Source: Mansonella perstans
Taxonomy: Eukaryota > Nematoda > Chromadorea > Rhabditida > Onchocercidae
Reading direction: 5' to 3'
Assembly (NCBI GenBank): GCA_037074765.1
Contig: JBAMDO010000092.1
Location: 62,001-126,000, forward strand
Length of the DNA stretch: 64,000 nucleotides
In this document: piece after piece, positions 1 to 13,745 of the stretch
Layout: the number at the start of each line of letters is the position of its first letter
Position numbering within the stretch: position 1 is the first letter of the stretch
The notes under the pieces: model-generated
What the model was told of the DNA's origin: nothing
The model's database searches: none
What the model saw: only the letters and a program-made list of their open reading frames with translations
Translations under genes and position numbers: made by a program

Positions 1-12
1 TTTCTATTGCAG

Positions 13-43
13 CAAAATTGCCAAGGAACTTAATATAGCGTGA
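13..43 (+). CDS. Possible last exon of an upstream gene (partial)
   Basis: The window opens with a clean 3' splice site (pyrimidine run, then GCAG at 9-12). It is followed by ten open codons after one carried base, reading KIAKELNIA and then TGA at 41-43. This would be the C-terminal tail of a plus-strand gene lying to the left of the window. The piece is so short that it could be chance, and nothing identifies the product. Sequence to the left of the window would settle it. Confidence 0.3.
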
Positions 44-2055
44 AGCAAACTAATATAATTATTTCAAGTTTTTCAATTTCTCTTTTTTTGTCACCAATAT
101 ACATATGTAACTATAGAGAATCTTATGGGTACTTTCTAGTTTTTATTTTTAAAATAAAATTAATCTGATTTCTCTGTCTGTTACTAATTGCTGATTTTTA
201 TTTTTTTTTTTCCACAAATCAACAAAGTACATTGAATGATTCATCTATCATTTCATTCACATCGCATATTATATCTTAACTTTTTCTTTGCATTTTGTTA
301 ATAGTTTATTTGTAAATTTTTTGCTGAAATGTAAAATTTTGATTAAAACAATTTTAAAATTTCAACTTTTCGTTTATTATTTTTCTCTTATTTTTTATAG
401 ATCATTTCAGTTTTATTTTCACTCTTTTTCTATAAGCAATACACATTGTTTTATTCTATCTTTTTCGTTTCTCGATTTCTCGATTTAAATTGGTTATTAT
501 CATTACTTATCATATTTATTCAATATTTCTATCATAAATTTTAGTAATCAATATTTCTATTCGTTATATATTTTTTCTATATATATTTTTTTTTTAATAT
601 TTTTTTATATATTTTTCTCTCTTCTATTCTATTCGTTATATATATTTTCTCTTATCATTCTATTTTCTTTTTTTCTTTTCTATTTTGAGAATGAAAAATG
701 AGAAAGAGAAAAGGAATTTATACTCAAATTTGTGCTAATTTTTCGTTTTTTTTTTTGCTAATAGTAAAATTTTTATTTCTGAATTCTTTTGAAGCAAAAA
801 AAAACAATTCCCTCAAAGGAATAAAAGAGGAGAAAAGGATTGAAAAAAAAAAGAGTGCATTATTCATCATTGAACAAAATAAAATGCTTTTATACATTTA
901 TTCCACTCTCTCTCTCTTTCTTTTTTTCTCTCCCCCTCTCCCTCTTCCTTTCTCTCTCTCTCCCTGTTTATTTTCTATTTGAGTACATTTTTCATTTCCT
1001 TTGTTTTGTTCCATTTATTTTCTTTTTTTTTTCACATTTATTTATTGCTGACAAAATATACAGCAACGACGATTAATTTACAAATTCTGTTAGATTGTTT
1101 GGTGGAAAAAAAAAAAAAAAAAAAAAAATTGGAAACCAGAAAATGTAAATTTGATAAAAATGATTGAGAAGAAGAAGTGTTGTGATCAATTGAATGATGC
1201 ATTGATTGTTGTATGTATGGTAAGTATGGCATTTTAGGAGAAATTTTTAACATTCTTCCCTTCTTTTATTTTGTTAACATTTGTAGTTTTTCATTTCATT
1301 TAAAAAAATTTTAAAACATCAATTAATTCTAAGAACATTTTTAATGGAAATTACAAAAGGAAAAGAGAGAGAATGAGTGAAGGAGGAGGAATGACATGGA
1401 ATAGATTGGTACTCTGGACACTTAGAGTTCTTCAAATCCTTCTTTTCTTTTGTTTTATTAAATTTTTCATTAATGTTTAATTAAGTGTTCGGATAGAGAA
1501 GCAACAGGATAAAATAGACTCCTTTTGAATTATATGATTGAAGTAAAATTCAGATAATCTACAATTCTTGCTACATCATTCAATTGTATAGGTATGTATA
1601 GACTTCTTCGAATAATAGTTTAATAAAAATTGATAGGATTAAAATAAATACTGTAAAATTTGATATGAAATTAATATTCTGCATGCCAACTTTGTGTTCA
1701 TATATTCAAGTATTTATGTGTCAAATTTGGATAGTTCATATTATGCTGCTAGATTTGCTTGTCCAAAAAAAATAGCCACCAATAAGTAGCACATGTTTTG
1801 GTTTTTGTTTACGAGATATTCAGCACTGATTTTAAAATTTTACAACTCTAAAATATTTAGGTTAGGATTTTGAAATTTATTTTTAGATTTAGAATTCTAA
1901 AATATCAACCATTTGAAATTCAAAATCCAAATAAGCAGTCAAATTCACAGTGCTTAATTTTTCCAAATTTCTTGTTTACTTTTGCGTTATGCGAAGAATT
2001 TGCATTGCACATTACCATTTTATTTTATTTTTTCTTTTTCTCTGTTTTATTTCAG

Positions 2056-2119
2056 GGTTTTAAGATTACGAAAAGGATATTCCGGTGGACAATTATTTTT
2101 TGTTCGACATCTAAATCAG
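2056..2119 (+). CDS. Candidate orphan internal exon
   Basis: A good nematode acceptor (TTTATTTCAG) precedes 64 nt that end in CAG with a GTAATA donor. If one base completes a split codon, the remaining 21 codons read VLRLRKGYSGGQLFFVRHLN followed by Q, which looks protein-like. A second frame is also open across it, so the frame is not certain. No partner exons were found with confidence. Chance remains a real possibility at this length. Confidence 0.25.
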
Positions 2120-5100
2120 GTAATACTTCGAAAATTAAATTAATTTTGAGAAGGATTAGGTGGGATTAGTAATGAAACAATGCCAAAAATTAAATCTATC
2201 AATAATTACAAAAATAAAAACACGACTCGAACGACCTAAAGGCAGATGGATATAGTAGCATGCTTTCATCATTGTTGTCTTTTACTGCTTTAGAATTATT
2301 TGTATTTATTAATGCCTTAGGTACATGTATTTCCATTTGATGGATATGCAATTTCTTAGTATCAATCAATCTATATAAAGTGGGCAAAAAGTAAATTGTA
2401 CTTTGAATAATAAAATACGGAAATGATTTGAATATCTGTGACTTTCTGTCCAAAAATCTGTGATGGAAACACATTTTATTTATTTAGGTATTTGTAGAAA
2501 GCAATTGCTACAAAATAAGCTAGTTTAACTTTAATTGATTAGCGTCATTAAAAAAGGAGATGAAGAGAAATGTTGCTTACTTTAAGAATAAGAAGAGCCC
2601 AAGTTTTTAATTAGTACCGTACACATTAATTAACTATCAAGTTTCGCAAAAATTTTTGTTATCAGGACTAAAGCTTCAAATGAATTGTTCTGAAAGAAAT
2701 TTTTATGATTGAAATCGAATTCTAGATTATTTTATATAAGTATAATAACTCATTATCATGTTTTTTTTCGTGGGCTGCAAAATTTCTTAAAATAGGGATG
2801 TCGGAAATTTTCCATAATATTATTGCATTTTTCAATGTTTAACATTTCTCCATGGTTATGGACATTCCGTGACTTATTATAATTGCTAAAGTTAAGTTCA
2901 TTTTCTCTATTCTTCTTGTTGAGCAATAGTGAAAAGGTAAGTAAAGCTTATCTGAGAAATGAGCTATTGTGTGACGAGCTAAAAAATTCCATTTATACGA
3001 AATGATATCAAGTTTCAGGACTTACGATTTACTATTCTTTTTAAATGTTTTCTAATGTATAACTTATTTTCTAAGACATTAATATGATTCAATTTCCGAA
3101 AAACTTCCTTGGACGGACGTTTGGTCAGGATTTTTACACACTGAATGGAAAATAAATTCATTTATGAACTGCTAGAGAGTTTTGGGAAAGAGTACAAAAG
3201 TTTTAGAAGATGAATGTTTTTAGAAAGCTTCAGAAAATTGTTCATATTTCTCATGAAGATATCGACATCAAATTCCTGATTTTTCTATTTTAAGCGATGC
3301 CTTTTTTTTCTGGCTCAATCATATATTGAATTGCTGTAAGATTTCTGGCTCACAGTAATTCAGTATTTTTGTTATGATAAGGTTACAATGTAACATATTG
3401 TTTGTGATATGCATTATCGTATTTAAGTGGATTGTTTTATGTAATCCAATCGTTTTAAGCTAGCATTTGAGAATGCAATAAAGATTTAAAAGAAAGAATG
3501 CAATCGAAATTCTTTTTAAAAAAAAATTGTGTTTAAAAGATAAAAAGCAATAGAAAAGGCCATCACTACTAAAATTAGGCTCTTACATGATCTTCAGATT
3601 GAAGCTGCTTTCATATGACCTTGTTGAATGAACAGTAAATCTGAAATGTAGGGCATCGAAGAGATGGATGAAAAAAAAAAAAAAAAAACTGTGACTTTTT
3701 GTTATTCTAATGAATTTGGATGTTCCATGCATGAGAATGGGATTTTCTCAATTACAGTATCAATTGTAGACATGTGTTTTTCTTTAAAGATATGGAAAGT
3801 TAATAGAAAAACAAGATAGAGAGAGAGAGAGGAGAAATAAAAAAGGGAAAGGATTTGTTTAAAATTGTAACGGAAATTGAAGGAAAAAAAATAGCACAGA
3901 ACTTTCGGTAAGCGTCGGAATTCATTTTGCCAATGCTTTTATGTGCTAATAGCATCAGATATTTTAATTTTAGTTCATGCAAACTGTATATGAAACTTTT
4001 CTGTCATTTAATATCAATCATGTCGGAATATTTTTTAATATTAGTCCTAGGAAATTTTCTATTTCATTTCTTATTTATGCTTAACTTTTTCTAAAATTTG
4101 TAATGTTTGATAATAATTTAAATCATATAATATTATAATTGATATAAAATTTAAAAAAGTCAAAGCAAGTCATATCTTTGACGTGAAACATTTGCAATGT
4201 TATGTGACACGTTGTGTGTGTGTGTGAATATTGTTAAAAGTAAAAAGTAATGTTTACAGCTAATATTGAAAGTTCATTTCTGTTTTTAGACAGTGGTTAT
4301 TTATAACAATACATTTATCAATTAACCATATGTTATTGTCATACATACACATAGTTCAAATGTAAATGCGTATTGATGAAAAGGGACGAAAGAGAGAGGA
4401 TAAATGTAAAAAATAAAAATGAAATTATGTGAAATTTCTGGATTTCTTTTCATCATTTAACTTTTCATTATTTGATAGCATTTCATGTGTGAAAATGCTA
4501 ATTATGTATGTATTATACCATAATAGCTGTACGATTTATAAATTCATTAATTAGAACTGACAATAATGTAATAAAAGTACATATTTAAATTTAAATCCTA
4601 AAATAGATTTTTCATTATTCTCATTTTTTTTTTCCAGTTTCCAGTACATTCTCATTCTGCTTTTTTTTCTCTCATCATTTGTACATTTTTCATTGATAAT
4701 TTCACTTTGGAAAGATTATGGTAATTTCAGGATCTTTAACATGCTTCCTGAAAAGATAATCTATAGTATTTATTTTGTACGAATAATATTAAATCTAAAA
4801 TTAGTTATTTCATTTTCATTCTTTTTCCATTTTTCTTTTTTCCAATTTTCCCATTTCAATAAAGTACAGGATAAATATAGCCATTTGATGTTTAAACAAC
4901 GGAAGAAATGCAAGGAAAGGAAAGTTGTTAGGAATGAAAAGTGACGCTTTAATTGTACTTCTTTACCTCCATCCATTACAGCTGTTTAAAATTATTTTCT
5001 GATTGGCAAAAAAAAAAATGATCAATTTCTTTTCGCTTCATATTTTTCTATTTCTTTTCTTCTTTTCTCTCTCTCCCTCTTTCTTCCATTCTTTAGCCAT

Positions 5101-5513
5101 TCTCGACATGCTTTTTTTCTCCTAACAAGAAATGATTAAAATTAATAACATAAATAATGATAGTTTCATTTTTTTTCCATCATTTTTCTGCCTTATTTCA
5201 CATCTTATTGGAAAATGTGAAGCAGAATATGTATGATGAAAATAATATGATCTTTCTCCTTTCTCTTTTTCTCTTTCTTTTAATTTTTTTTTCATTACAA
5301 AATTCTCTCTTATACTCTCTTCTTTTCTTTTCTCTCTCTTGTTAATACATTTTGATGTTTTTTTTTGAAATTCAATCATCTCAAATATCCATGAAACAAG
5401 TAGCAAAATGATCCATTTGTATAATTGAAAAGCGTAGAAATTAGCTTAATTTAATTTCTCTTCAAATATTTAAATTACAGAGAATGTTTCCTATAAAAAT
5501 ATTTGAAGTATCC

Positions 5514-5640
5514 ATATATATGTATATGTGTGTGTGTGTGTCTGTGTGTGTGTGTGTGTATGTGTGTATGTGTGTGTGTGTGTGTGTATCTATGTATGTG
5601 CATGTGTAGCTATATGTGATATGTGTATGTTTGTGTGTAT
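5514..5640. repeat. (TG)n microsatellite
   Basis: About 125 bp of TG dinucleotides, interrupted by TATG and CATG variants, in a non-coding stretch. Confidence 0.9.
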
Positions 5641-6730
5641 TTTAAATTTTACAAAAAAAGTGGCAGCTATTTGAGATGAGATAGGAATCAATTATTTCTT
5701 TGCTGCATGAAAATTTAGCATTTATTTTAATTTTAATGATTTATTTTGAATTGTTTACGATTATTGTTTCCATTAAAAATTATAAAATTAATGCCATCAT
5801 AATAGAGGAGGCAATAGAAAGAAGCGAATTCTTGCATTTGTTTTACCAATTTGAAACTTCCCTCAAATTCTTAACTTAAATTATATTATTATACTTTATT
5901 TATTCTCTATATGTTTTATTATTATAATTTTTCCTTGAAAAATTCACAAAATATCTAAATTGTGATATAATTGTATTAATTTAGTATATTATTAGATGCT
6001 CCCTTTTTCATCATCAGTGAATTAGCAATAACCATTTGAAATTTTTAAAAATTTCATATGGCAAAGAATATTGATTTTGAAAGATGTAAAAAAGATTGGT
6101 TAGATTAATGTAAACCAAAGAATGTGAAGTAACGTTCGGGCAAAATGTAAGGTGGTGGGAGAAAGGAACGAAAAAACAAAATGAGTGAAAAGAGTTTCGT
6201 TTTGTTAACAAAATTGTTGAATTTATGTTTACACAAGTATATCTTCCACAAAGTATACAGTACTTTGTGGAATGAGGCAACAAATGGGAGTACACTTTTC
6301 ATGATTCCTGTACTTTTCTCGGCTTCTTCTTTGCAGTTTTTGAAGTTATTTGTCAAGTTTGAACCGTTAAATTGGTCGTCGGGCGCCAGGAAACGATAAT
6401 TCTTTTCAATTTTTTTTTTTTTTTTCCTTTTACCTCTTTCTCCTCCCTCTGCTTTTTAATCTTTTTTTTCTTCTCATATAAATAAGTTATTTTTCATTCT
6501 GTAGCAAGAAATTTTCAATAATTCAATGAAAATTTTTTCCATTAATTTGAAATATCACAGATAAAATTGGGTAATTGTTGAAATTAATCCTAATTAATTA
6601 GATTGTCACTCATTCTAAATATTGATTATATATTGTATGTTTTTTTTTCAAACTAAAATTTATTTCTCTTCTATTGTTTCTCACACATTAACATATTTTA
6701 ATATATTTTTTCTCCATGATTGCAAATTAG

Positions 6731-6820
6731 ACATTAAAATTGGATAATTGGTTGGATGAACATTGCTTAAATGATGCCCGCCCAGTATCAAATGCTCTCG
6801 GTTATATGAATACGAATTAA
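6731..6820 (+). CDS. Candidate orphan terminal exon
   Basis: An acceptor (AAATTAG at 6724-6730) is followed by 29 open codons and TAA. The translation starts TLKLDNWLDEHCLNDARPVS and the base composition is less AT-biased than the flanks. A possible internal donor after codon 18 (CCA then GTATCA) would be in phase 0, matching the phase of another exon-like piece at 7110-7182. No identity is recognised. I rate it a lead, not a gene call. Confidence 0.25.
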   Translation, partial: TLKLDNWLDEHCLNDARPVSNALGYMNTN

Positions 6821-7109
6821 AGTGGATTATCTTTTTTTTTGCAAATATTCATTACTTATTCATAAATGGTAATAAGGATTTGAAGTATTAAACGTTATTT
6901 TCAAACGGTAATTGCAGTAAGTAGTTTCAGATTTCAAATGCTATTTAGATACAAATTATACCATAATTTCAGTTTCAAGTATATGAATTCGAATATCAAA
7001 TTATTATTATTACGAAAAACAAATACAGATATTATTATAACTTGTTTTTTGTTGTATTTGATGTTTCATTTAGTTTTATTAATTTATTTCTTAAATTATA
7101 TTACTGCAG

Positions 7110-7182
7110 GCAATAGATCAGGCGATAGCACGGCAGTACACGTTGTTGAAAGATTTTTATTTTAATCAGTTTTATTGCTGAA
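7110..7182 (+). CDS. Candidate orphan terminal exon
   Basis: The segment follows an acceptor ending TACTGCAG and reads 23 codons from AIDQAIARQYTLLKDFYF to a TGA. An alternative frame is also open, for 18 codons. If it is real it is probably the last exon of a small plus-strand gene in this region. The short length means a chance origin cannot be excluded. Confidence 0.22.
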
Positions 7183-10100
7183 TATTCACATAAGACTGAT
7201 GAACTACTAATTTGTTCTTGCGTCTAATTTATAAAGTTTTTCTGAGGTTTTATATTGCCTCTTTGTTTATTTTTGAATAAATTGCGATTAATAAAGCGAA
7301 TTTATTACTCAAATTTATAGCAAAAAAAATATTTTGGAAAATAGATTAACAGAAATAATGCATGCTAAATATAAAATGATTGCAATTTTTTCCTCAAAAT
7401 TTCATCTTACTTCTTTTATGTTCAAACAATTTTTGATTAAATTTTATATTAGCACTCTAAAGTAATGTAATTTTATTATTTTCCTTTTTTTTTTTTTTTG
7501 TTCATTTCGTCTGTTTTTTGATCTTTCAGTTCATTCTCATTAAATACTCACAAATTAACATCATTTTATTCAGCCTAAAAAAGGAAGCTTAAAAGAGCAG
7601 ACTGAGACTACTATGATTTCCTTTTTATCATTTCATGTGATAAAAAGTCTCAAAGTATGCATGGCATGTGAAAAGTTTTGGTATTTGTGCATATTTTATG
7701 TATGTATGTATTTTTTTTGCACTATAAAAAATCGGAAAATATATTCTAAACTACTGAAAATTGAAAATATATTCTGCATTATTAAAAATTCAAAATAAAT
7801 TCTAGGCTGTCAAAAATTGAAAGAATCTTTCATGTTGTTTTAATATGCTATTAAAAAATTAAATAAAAAGTTAGCAAATATTTCACAGAAAAAAGAACGT
7901 TTTCCGGTTTCAGGGATGTTGAAAAATCGTTTTTTCTTTTTTTTTTTGCAGCAATAAAAATATTTTACATTTAAATGCTAATTAAAGAGAGATGGGATGG
8001 AGAGGAATTATAATTTTTTATGTGAAAGACAGTATTATGTGTGGGTAATTGGTATCAATTCTGATAGGATTGGGACAAAAATGGGATTATATTTCATGAA
8101 TTAGGACGATTATTTTATCATCGTATTTTCCAAAAAGTAAAATGATGATCTATATAAAGTGATGCATATGGTAAACTATGTTGATTACAATATTATAAAT
8201 GATATAGCAAATTTTTTTTTTAATTATTCATTCCTACTTTTCAATTTAGCAATACAATTTATATTTTAAAATTTTTCTAAAATGAAATAATTAAATTGTA
8301 ATTTTATGATAACATCTTTATCACTTTATTGCTATCTGTCAATATATCTGAAAGTAACATTTTACTTCTCTTTTTTTACATTATTATGACGAAGCTAAGT
8401 AAAGAGCCTAATGAAACTTAGTGCGCAGGCCCAATGTTCAGTAGAAAATAATTCTTTGATTTTTTGCTACATTTTTTCTAATTTCACTACAGGGCGTAAT
8501 GCTTGCATAACTAACACTATACATATATCTTCTACTGCAAATGATTTTTATCAATCTTTGAATTTCAAAAGTTTGCCTAATTAAAGCAATAAAAATGAGA
8601 TAAGACTATTATGGTATGCTATAGATCACTTATTTATTCAAAGGGTCTAAAATCTGTAAGAGAAATTCATTTAATTTTGATCACTGAACAGTTCGAAAAT
8701 TGTTATGATTGCTAGATATATTATAATAGATAATATTAATGCGCTTTTTTTTTTTCAAAATCGTATAATTTAACATCTCTTATCAACATTGATTTCTAGG
8801 TTAAGTCTATTTTTAATAAATTTAGAATATTTAAAATAAATAATAAGTATATGGGGAAAAAAAAAAGTATTTTATGAATGCTTTGTCACCTTGCTTCGTT
8901 TTGTACTTTGCTGACAAGTACATTTGTCAACGTTGTTCAATTTCTTTGAAATTTTTTTTTGCATTAGTGAGCAAATTAACGGCGAAGCAGAATAAGAAAA
9001 ATAATTGGCAATAGGATGGCAAAAGTGTTAATAGAGGAGTTAAGTACAACAAGGAAAATTAATGATATCATTAAGTTTTAGTTCATTAAAAGTTGTTGCT
9101 TAAATTGGAACCATAATGGATGGTTATTTGCTTTATAAAAAGAAAACTTTTTTTTTTGAATATTGCGGTTGTTTTAATAATGTAAATATTTGATGCTTTT
9201 CCCCCTTTTCCTCTCTATTTCTCATTTTTCCGCGTTTTCAATTCTTCCAGGGAGTTTTTTCATTTTTTCGTTTTTTTTTTTTTTTTTTTTTTTTTTTCTT
9301 TTTTTTTTTCTGGAAAGGCAAAGCTTTTCGGTGCTTGAAAAAGATGGGTTGTTCGTTTTGTGGTGAATTGAGAGAGGAAAAAGGGAAAAGAGGCATAACT
9401 TTGTTGCTGTGTTAGATTTGTTGTGTCGAAAAAATTGGATAGTTTGGAGGGAGAAAAAGAAAAGGCACCATTTTGATAGGGGTATTGATAGTGTTTAATC
9501 GTATCGTAGCAATGTAACGATTATGGTTCCAACGATCACGGTAAACTAAAAGGAATGGGAATGGTACGCGGTGGAAGATATGATTTATAAATAATTCTTG
9601 AGAGATATTTTTGTTACCTCTATTCAGTGCTACAAATCGTTAGCAGCTTATTTGTTCCAAAATTGCAAAGATTTCATTAATTTTGAATTTTGAAAGATAT
9701 GTAATTTAAAAGAAAGTCGTTTGATTGGTTAGAAATTAATTTAAAATTGAAAAAGTAGTACTTTGTTTGATTGTTATTGGAGTAATAAATTTTGAATTTG
9801 TGAAAAATTTAAGACTTGGAATTAATAATTTAATTCTTTGCCTAACTTTTTTATCAGCATTTATTATTGAACTTTTTTTGTGATCTTTTTTTGTTTGTTT
9901 TTTATTGGTTGTAGTAAGAGCAAAGGACGTTTATCAAACAAAGCGTTTGTAAATTATTTTGTAGTGCAAAAAAAAAGAATTTCAAAATTTCAAAATGAAT
10001 TGAATGCTGATTAAAAAGGCAGTGAAAGAATAAGAAAAGAGCATGGCTACTAAAATATATCAAAAACATCTTATCGTTTTGATTTATATTAGAAATCATA

Positions 10101-10615
10101 AGGAGGAGCTCGAGAAAAATATACGTTAGAAAAATAAAAGAAAGGAAGAAAAGATAAATGATTGTTTTAAAACGTTATATTTGAAGAAAATGATAAATTT
10201 GTTATGATAAGAAGTTTTTGCTGAACAAAAAAAAGGAGCTAATCCATTGGTTACAAGTTTGTTGTAAGTTATAAAGTAGATAGCTATTAATATTAGCGTA
10301 AATTTACAAGAAACTTTACAATTTTTATCTCAAGAAAATATTCATCAAAATATTCTTTGTTTCTATGTCTTATAGTAAGTCAATAATTTGTTCTAAAGCA
10401 TTGTATTTATGTCCAAAGAATGAAGAAATTGTTAAAGCAATTTTTTAATGCTCTATTTATATTCTTAAACTTTTTCAATTCTTAGGAATGAAAATCTTTT
10501 TTATTTTTTTCCGCGAAATATCGTTTTCACTTATAACGTGAAAAGATTTGTTCGTTTCTTTCTTTTTTCTCTCCTTCATTTGACTTAAACATTTTTGCTG
10601 TTTAACTTTCGACAG

Positions 10616-10690
10616 GTCTTTGGAGTGCTTTTTTAAAAAATCCAGCAGAGGACGAAAATTTCACCGGTTTTATTACGGTGGCACTAAGTA
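10616..10690 (+). promoter_or_regulatory. fos-1: 5' UTR and probable leader acceptor of short fos isoform
   Basis: A 3' splice site (TTTCGACAG, AG at 10614-10615) lies 75 nt before the short-isoform ATG. It could be a spliced-leader trans-splice site or join an upstream non-coding exon. An in-frame TAA at 10685-10687 lies just upstream of the ATG, so the coding frame cannot extend further 5' here. Confidence 0.45.
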
Positions 10691-10738
10691 ATGGTTGTAC
10701 GTCCAATATCGTCACCAGGATTGCCGTCTATGTATGAG
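10691..10738 (+). CDS. fos-1: Alternative first coding exon of fos-like bZIP gene
   Basis: Sixteen codons, MVVRPISSPGLPSMYE, end exactly at a GTAGTT donor in phase 0. An in-frame stop sits one codon before the ATG, which fixes the start. The exon can splice directly to the exon at 15257, also phase 0, skipping the large 13,746 first exon. That would give a product of 365 residues lacking the Asn/His/Ser-rich N-terminus but keeping the whole bZIP. The pattern parallels the long and short products known for C. elegans fos-1. That this exon belongs to the same gene is inferred from phase, strand and proximity; a transcript would prove it. Confidence 0.6.
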
Positions 10739-13700
10739 GTAGTTTGCATTAAATTTCTCATATCATATTAAATTCTGATCCTTTTATTTTCTCATTACTT
10801 CCATGATTCGAGGGATAGTAAAAATAAATCGTATATTTATTTTTATCAAACTTTAACATTTATATTTATTATCGGATTTTGATAAATCATATTTACTCAA
10901 TTTTTTTCCTTATTCCATGAAATTGAGATTTATTAAAATAATGAAAAACTGAAATGATTCCTAATCATCATTGTTTTTGTTAAATTTCGGCGCATCCTTT
11001 TCATTAATGATTAAACTTAGCAGGTCTGAGATAATTTGGAAGTTATACGAAATTTTCGTAGTTCAGTTTTTGCTAATTTCTGATTCTTCAGTACAGTATT
11101 TGTTGCTAATGTCAAAGTTTTTATATATATTCTTTTCAACTGATCACGTTAGTACATTTAAAAACTTAATTACACTTGGCTAAAATTATGAAATGAAATG
11201 TTTGTGCTTTAATCAATGTATTTCTATTTAGGATCTAAGTTACTGTATTGCAGTTATAGCTTTGTTGTACTGGTAATTTGTGAACTTAATTATAGGTTCA
11301 TTTAATATAAGTGTTAATATTACAAATTGCCGATATTTTTGTATGATCCTGAATTATAATTAAATTTAATTTTTGACTTACGTTTCCTTCATAAATTATA
11401 CCTTAGAAGTTAGAAGATATAAAAATTATAATTGACAAAAGAATTTTTCAAAAATTCATTGAATTCGGAAGCAATTTTTTCTCTTTTTTTCAGGAAGTTA
11501 CAATTTTTTCATTGGCGCTAAATTTATTCATTGAATATCTCATTTCATTTTTGTTTAATGTATTTTTCTTCGCTTTTCAATTCTTTCGTTCTTTCATAAA
11601 AGCAAACGAGAAGTTCTTTTTCTTTTTTTTTTCTTCTATTCTCAGCCATATATGTTTCAATTTTATAATAAAATCGATAATATATCTATTTGAAAGTGTA
11701 AAATTATATAAAAAATATCGAACAAAATGTCATAAAAGAGCGATATAATAGTTACAACAGTAACAGTAATATGAATGAAAATGATTTTTTACAGTAAAGA
11801 AAAAGATGAAAAATAAGGCTAGGATTCATTATTTTCATATATCTTCCTTCTGCATCAGTGAATGATTAATTGTAATATACCAATTCGATTAGAAAAAGTT
11901 AATTTATATTTTATTGCTCTAAAATAGATATGAGAATTAAATGCTAGACTTTTGACACAATATATGTGCCATTTTAGGATTTTGTAGGATAAGAGGAATA
12001 ATCCGGTAAATCTTGCATAATGTTTGATGAAGTTCTTAAAACATAACACATTCATTATTGGTTTTTGTCTTTGTTACTATGATATATGCATGATTTTTAG
12101 TAGTAATGCAGAATTGTTGAAGAATTTCTCTAGGGAAATTGTTAAATGTATGCTTATTTATTTGTCCGTTTATTTGACTATCGTTACGGAAAGCGCTAGT
12201 ATAGATACAAAGTAAATAGAGAATAAATAAACATGAAAATGGAATAGTAGCAAATAATAAACAGTGAAATTGTTACAGAACGATGAAATTTTAGAAATGA
12301 TTTCATTTAGAAATTTATGATCTTAGATTTAAGAATTTAAGAAAAAAGATTGATTATATAACCTGATTCCGTTGTATGAATGTATACTAACTTCAGTATT
12401 TTATCAACTACTAATAACATTTCATTCAATACTTTTTATTAATCTAATGAAATTGCTAAATTCTTCAATATCGAGGAATCAAAATACACTTGATAAAAAT
12501 CATATTTGACCAAATTTTAGCAATGAGACTTCTCAGATACATTGTATCAGCGGGATTGATCACTAGGTCGAAAAATTATACCGCAATCAAAAAAAAAATG
12601 TGTAGAAGCGATTGTTGTGCTGCTGGATAATTGCGATAACATCAATTTTTCTCTCTCTCTCATTCATTTTTATTTTTTAAATGAAAAGACCATAACATTT
12701 ATCATTCAAAATGTACTATGGACTTTCCCAATGAACTGTTCTGTGAACTTCATAGAATGTATGCACTATATAGTAATATAGTACAAATCTTGGGCTATTG
12801 AATTCCAGAAACAATCATACTATCATCATCATTACGTTGATTGTGACATAGATTGGACAGCAGTTTAATTAATTGATATTATCGATATAGTGATTAAATT
12901 TCCTACTGATAAATGTTGCAAGGATTTTTTCTACTTCCAAATCATAGAAAGCTTATGGATTAGCTCTGCACATAATTCTTTTGAATAGATGATGATTTAA
13001 ATTCTTATTACTTATTAGTGATAGTAATTCTCCAAATAAATAAAGATTGATAATCCGATCAAATTATATTGGCTGCTTGAAATTTTAAAGCTTCTGAAGA
13101 TAAACGGATAGTTGTGGAATGTTTATGAATGCTGCAAAAATGCGAAAAAAAAAAAGCTAAATTCTTGCAAGTGATTACAAGCTTCGGTTATTCATTCGCA
13201 ACCATTGGTAGTGATGTTATTGTTTGGCATTGGTTATGGCAAAAGGTTTTGTTGTATTGCTATTTGATTCATCTTGAAAAAATACGATAGACAAAAATGT
13301 TGCCATTTTTGATTGCTTCTACGATTGCTGTTATGACAAGCTAAGAAGAGCAACATTTTGACTTTTGTAACTGTTGTTGATACATGAGTGGAACGAATAC
13401 CGTTTTCTGATATTGCTACTGTCATTTTTTTTACTATCGTCGTTATTAATGTTGCTAATGCTGATTGCGATTATTGCTATCTGGATTAAACGAATTTCGT
13501 ATTTTCTGCTAAAATGTACGACATCGATAGTTATTGTCATCATCATCATCAATTTTCTTAATTCATTATTTTAATTTGATTTAGATTCCCACTGAGATTT
13601 CATCTTTGAATGCTGTTACTATACAATTTGAAAACTATTCTTATATACAGTTTTTGGTCTTTATTCAATAATTAAGCTAAACTTACTTTTATTTACAATC

Positions 13701-13745
13701 TATTTGATGGAATAAACGAAAAAATTTCTCAAAAATTATTTCAAA
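10739..13745 (+). promoter_or_regulatory. fos-1: Intron of short isoform holding the putative long-isoform promoter
   Basis: Three kilobases between the two alternative first coding exons. If the long isoform starts from its own promoter, that promoter must lie here, because no acceptor is seen just upstream of the ATG at 13,746. I see no clear TATA box or other defined element. ATT and CAT trinucleotide-rich patches occur at 13,400-13,550. No other gene is supported. Confidence 0.4.

Larger units (their letters stand above)
44..10615. other. Upstream non-coding region with scattered exon-like pieces
   Basis: About 10.5 kb of AT-rich DNA with many T runs and no ORF I can assign. A few short segments have an acceptor, an open frame and reasonable codons: 2056-2119 (ends at a GTAATA donor), 6731-6820 (ends in TAA) and 7110-7182 (ends in TGA). 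They could be exons of a small plus-strand gene, but I could not build a consistent chain with a start codon. A less AT-rich stretch around 9300-9560 may be promoter or leader sequence for the fos-like gene. It contains an ATG-initiated six-codon open piece at 9523-9540 directly followed by a GTAAAC donor. Confidence 0.5.

Noticed and set aside
13331..13574. Overlapping frames on both strands upstream of the long fos exon
   Set aside because: They derive from simple ATT/CAT-rich sequence with no splice sites and are open on both strands.
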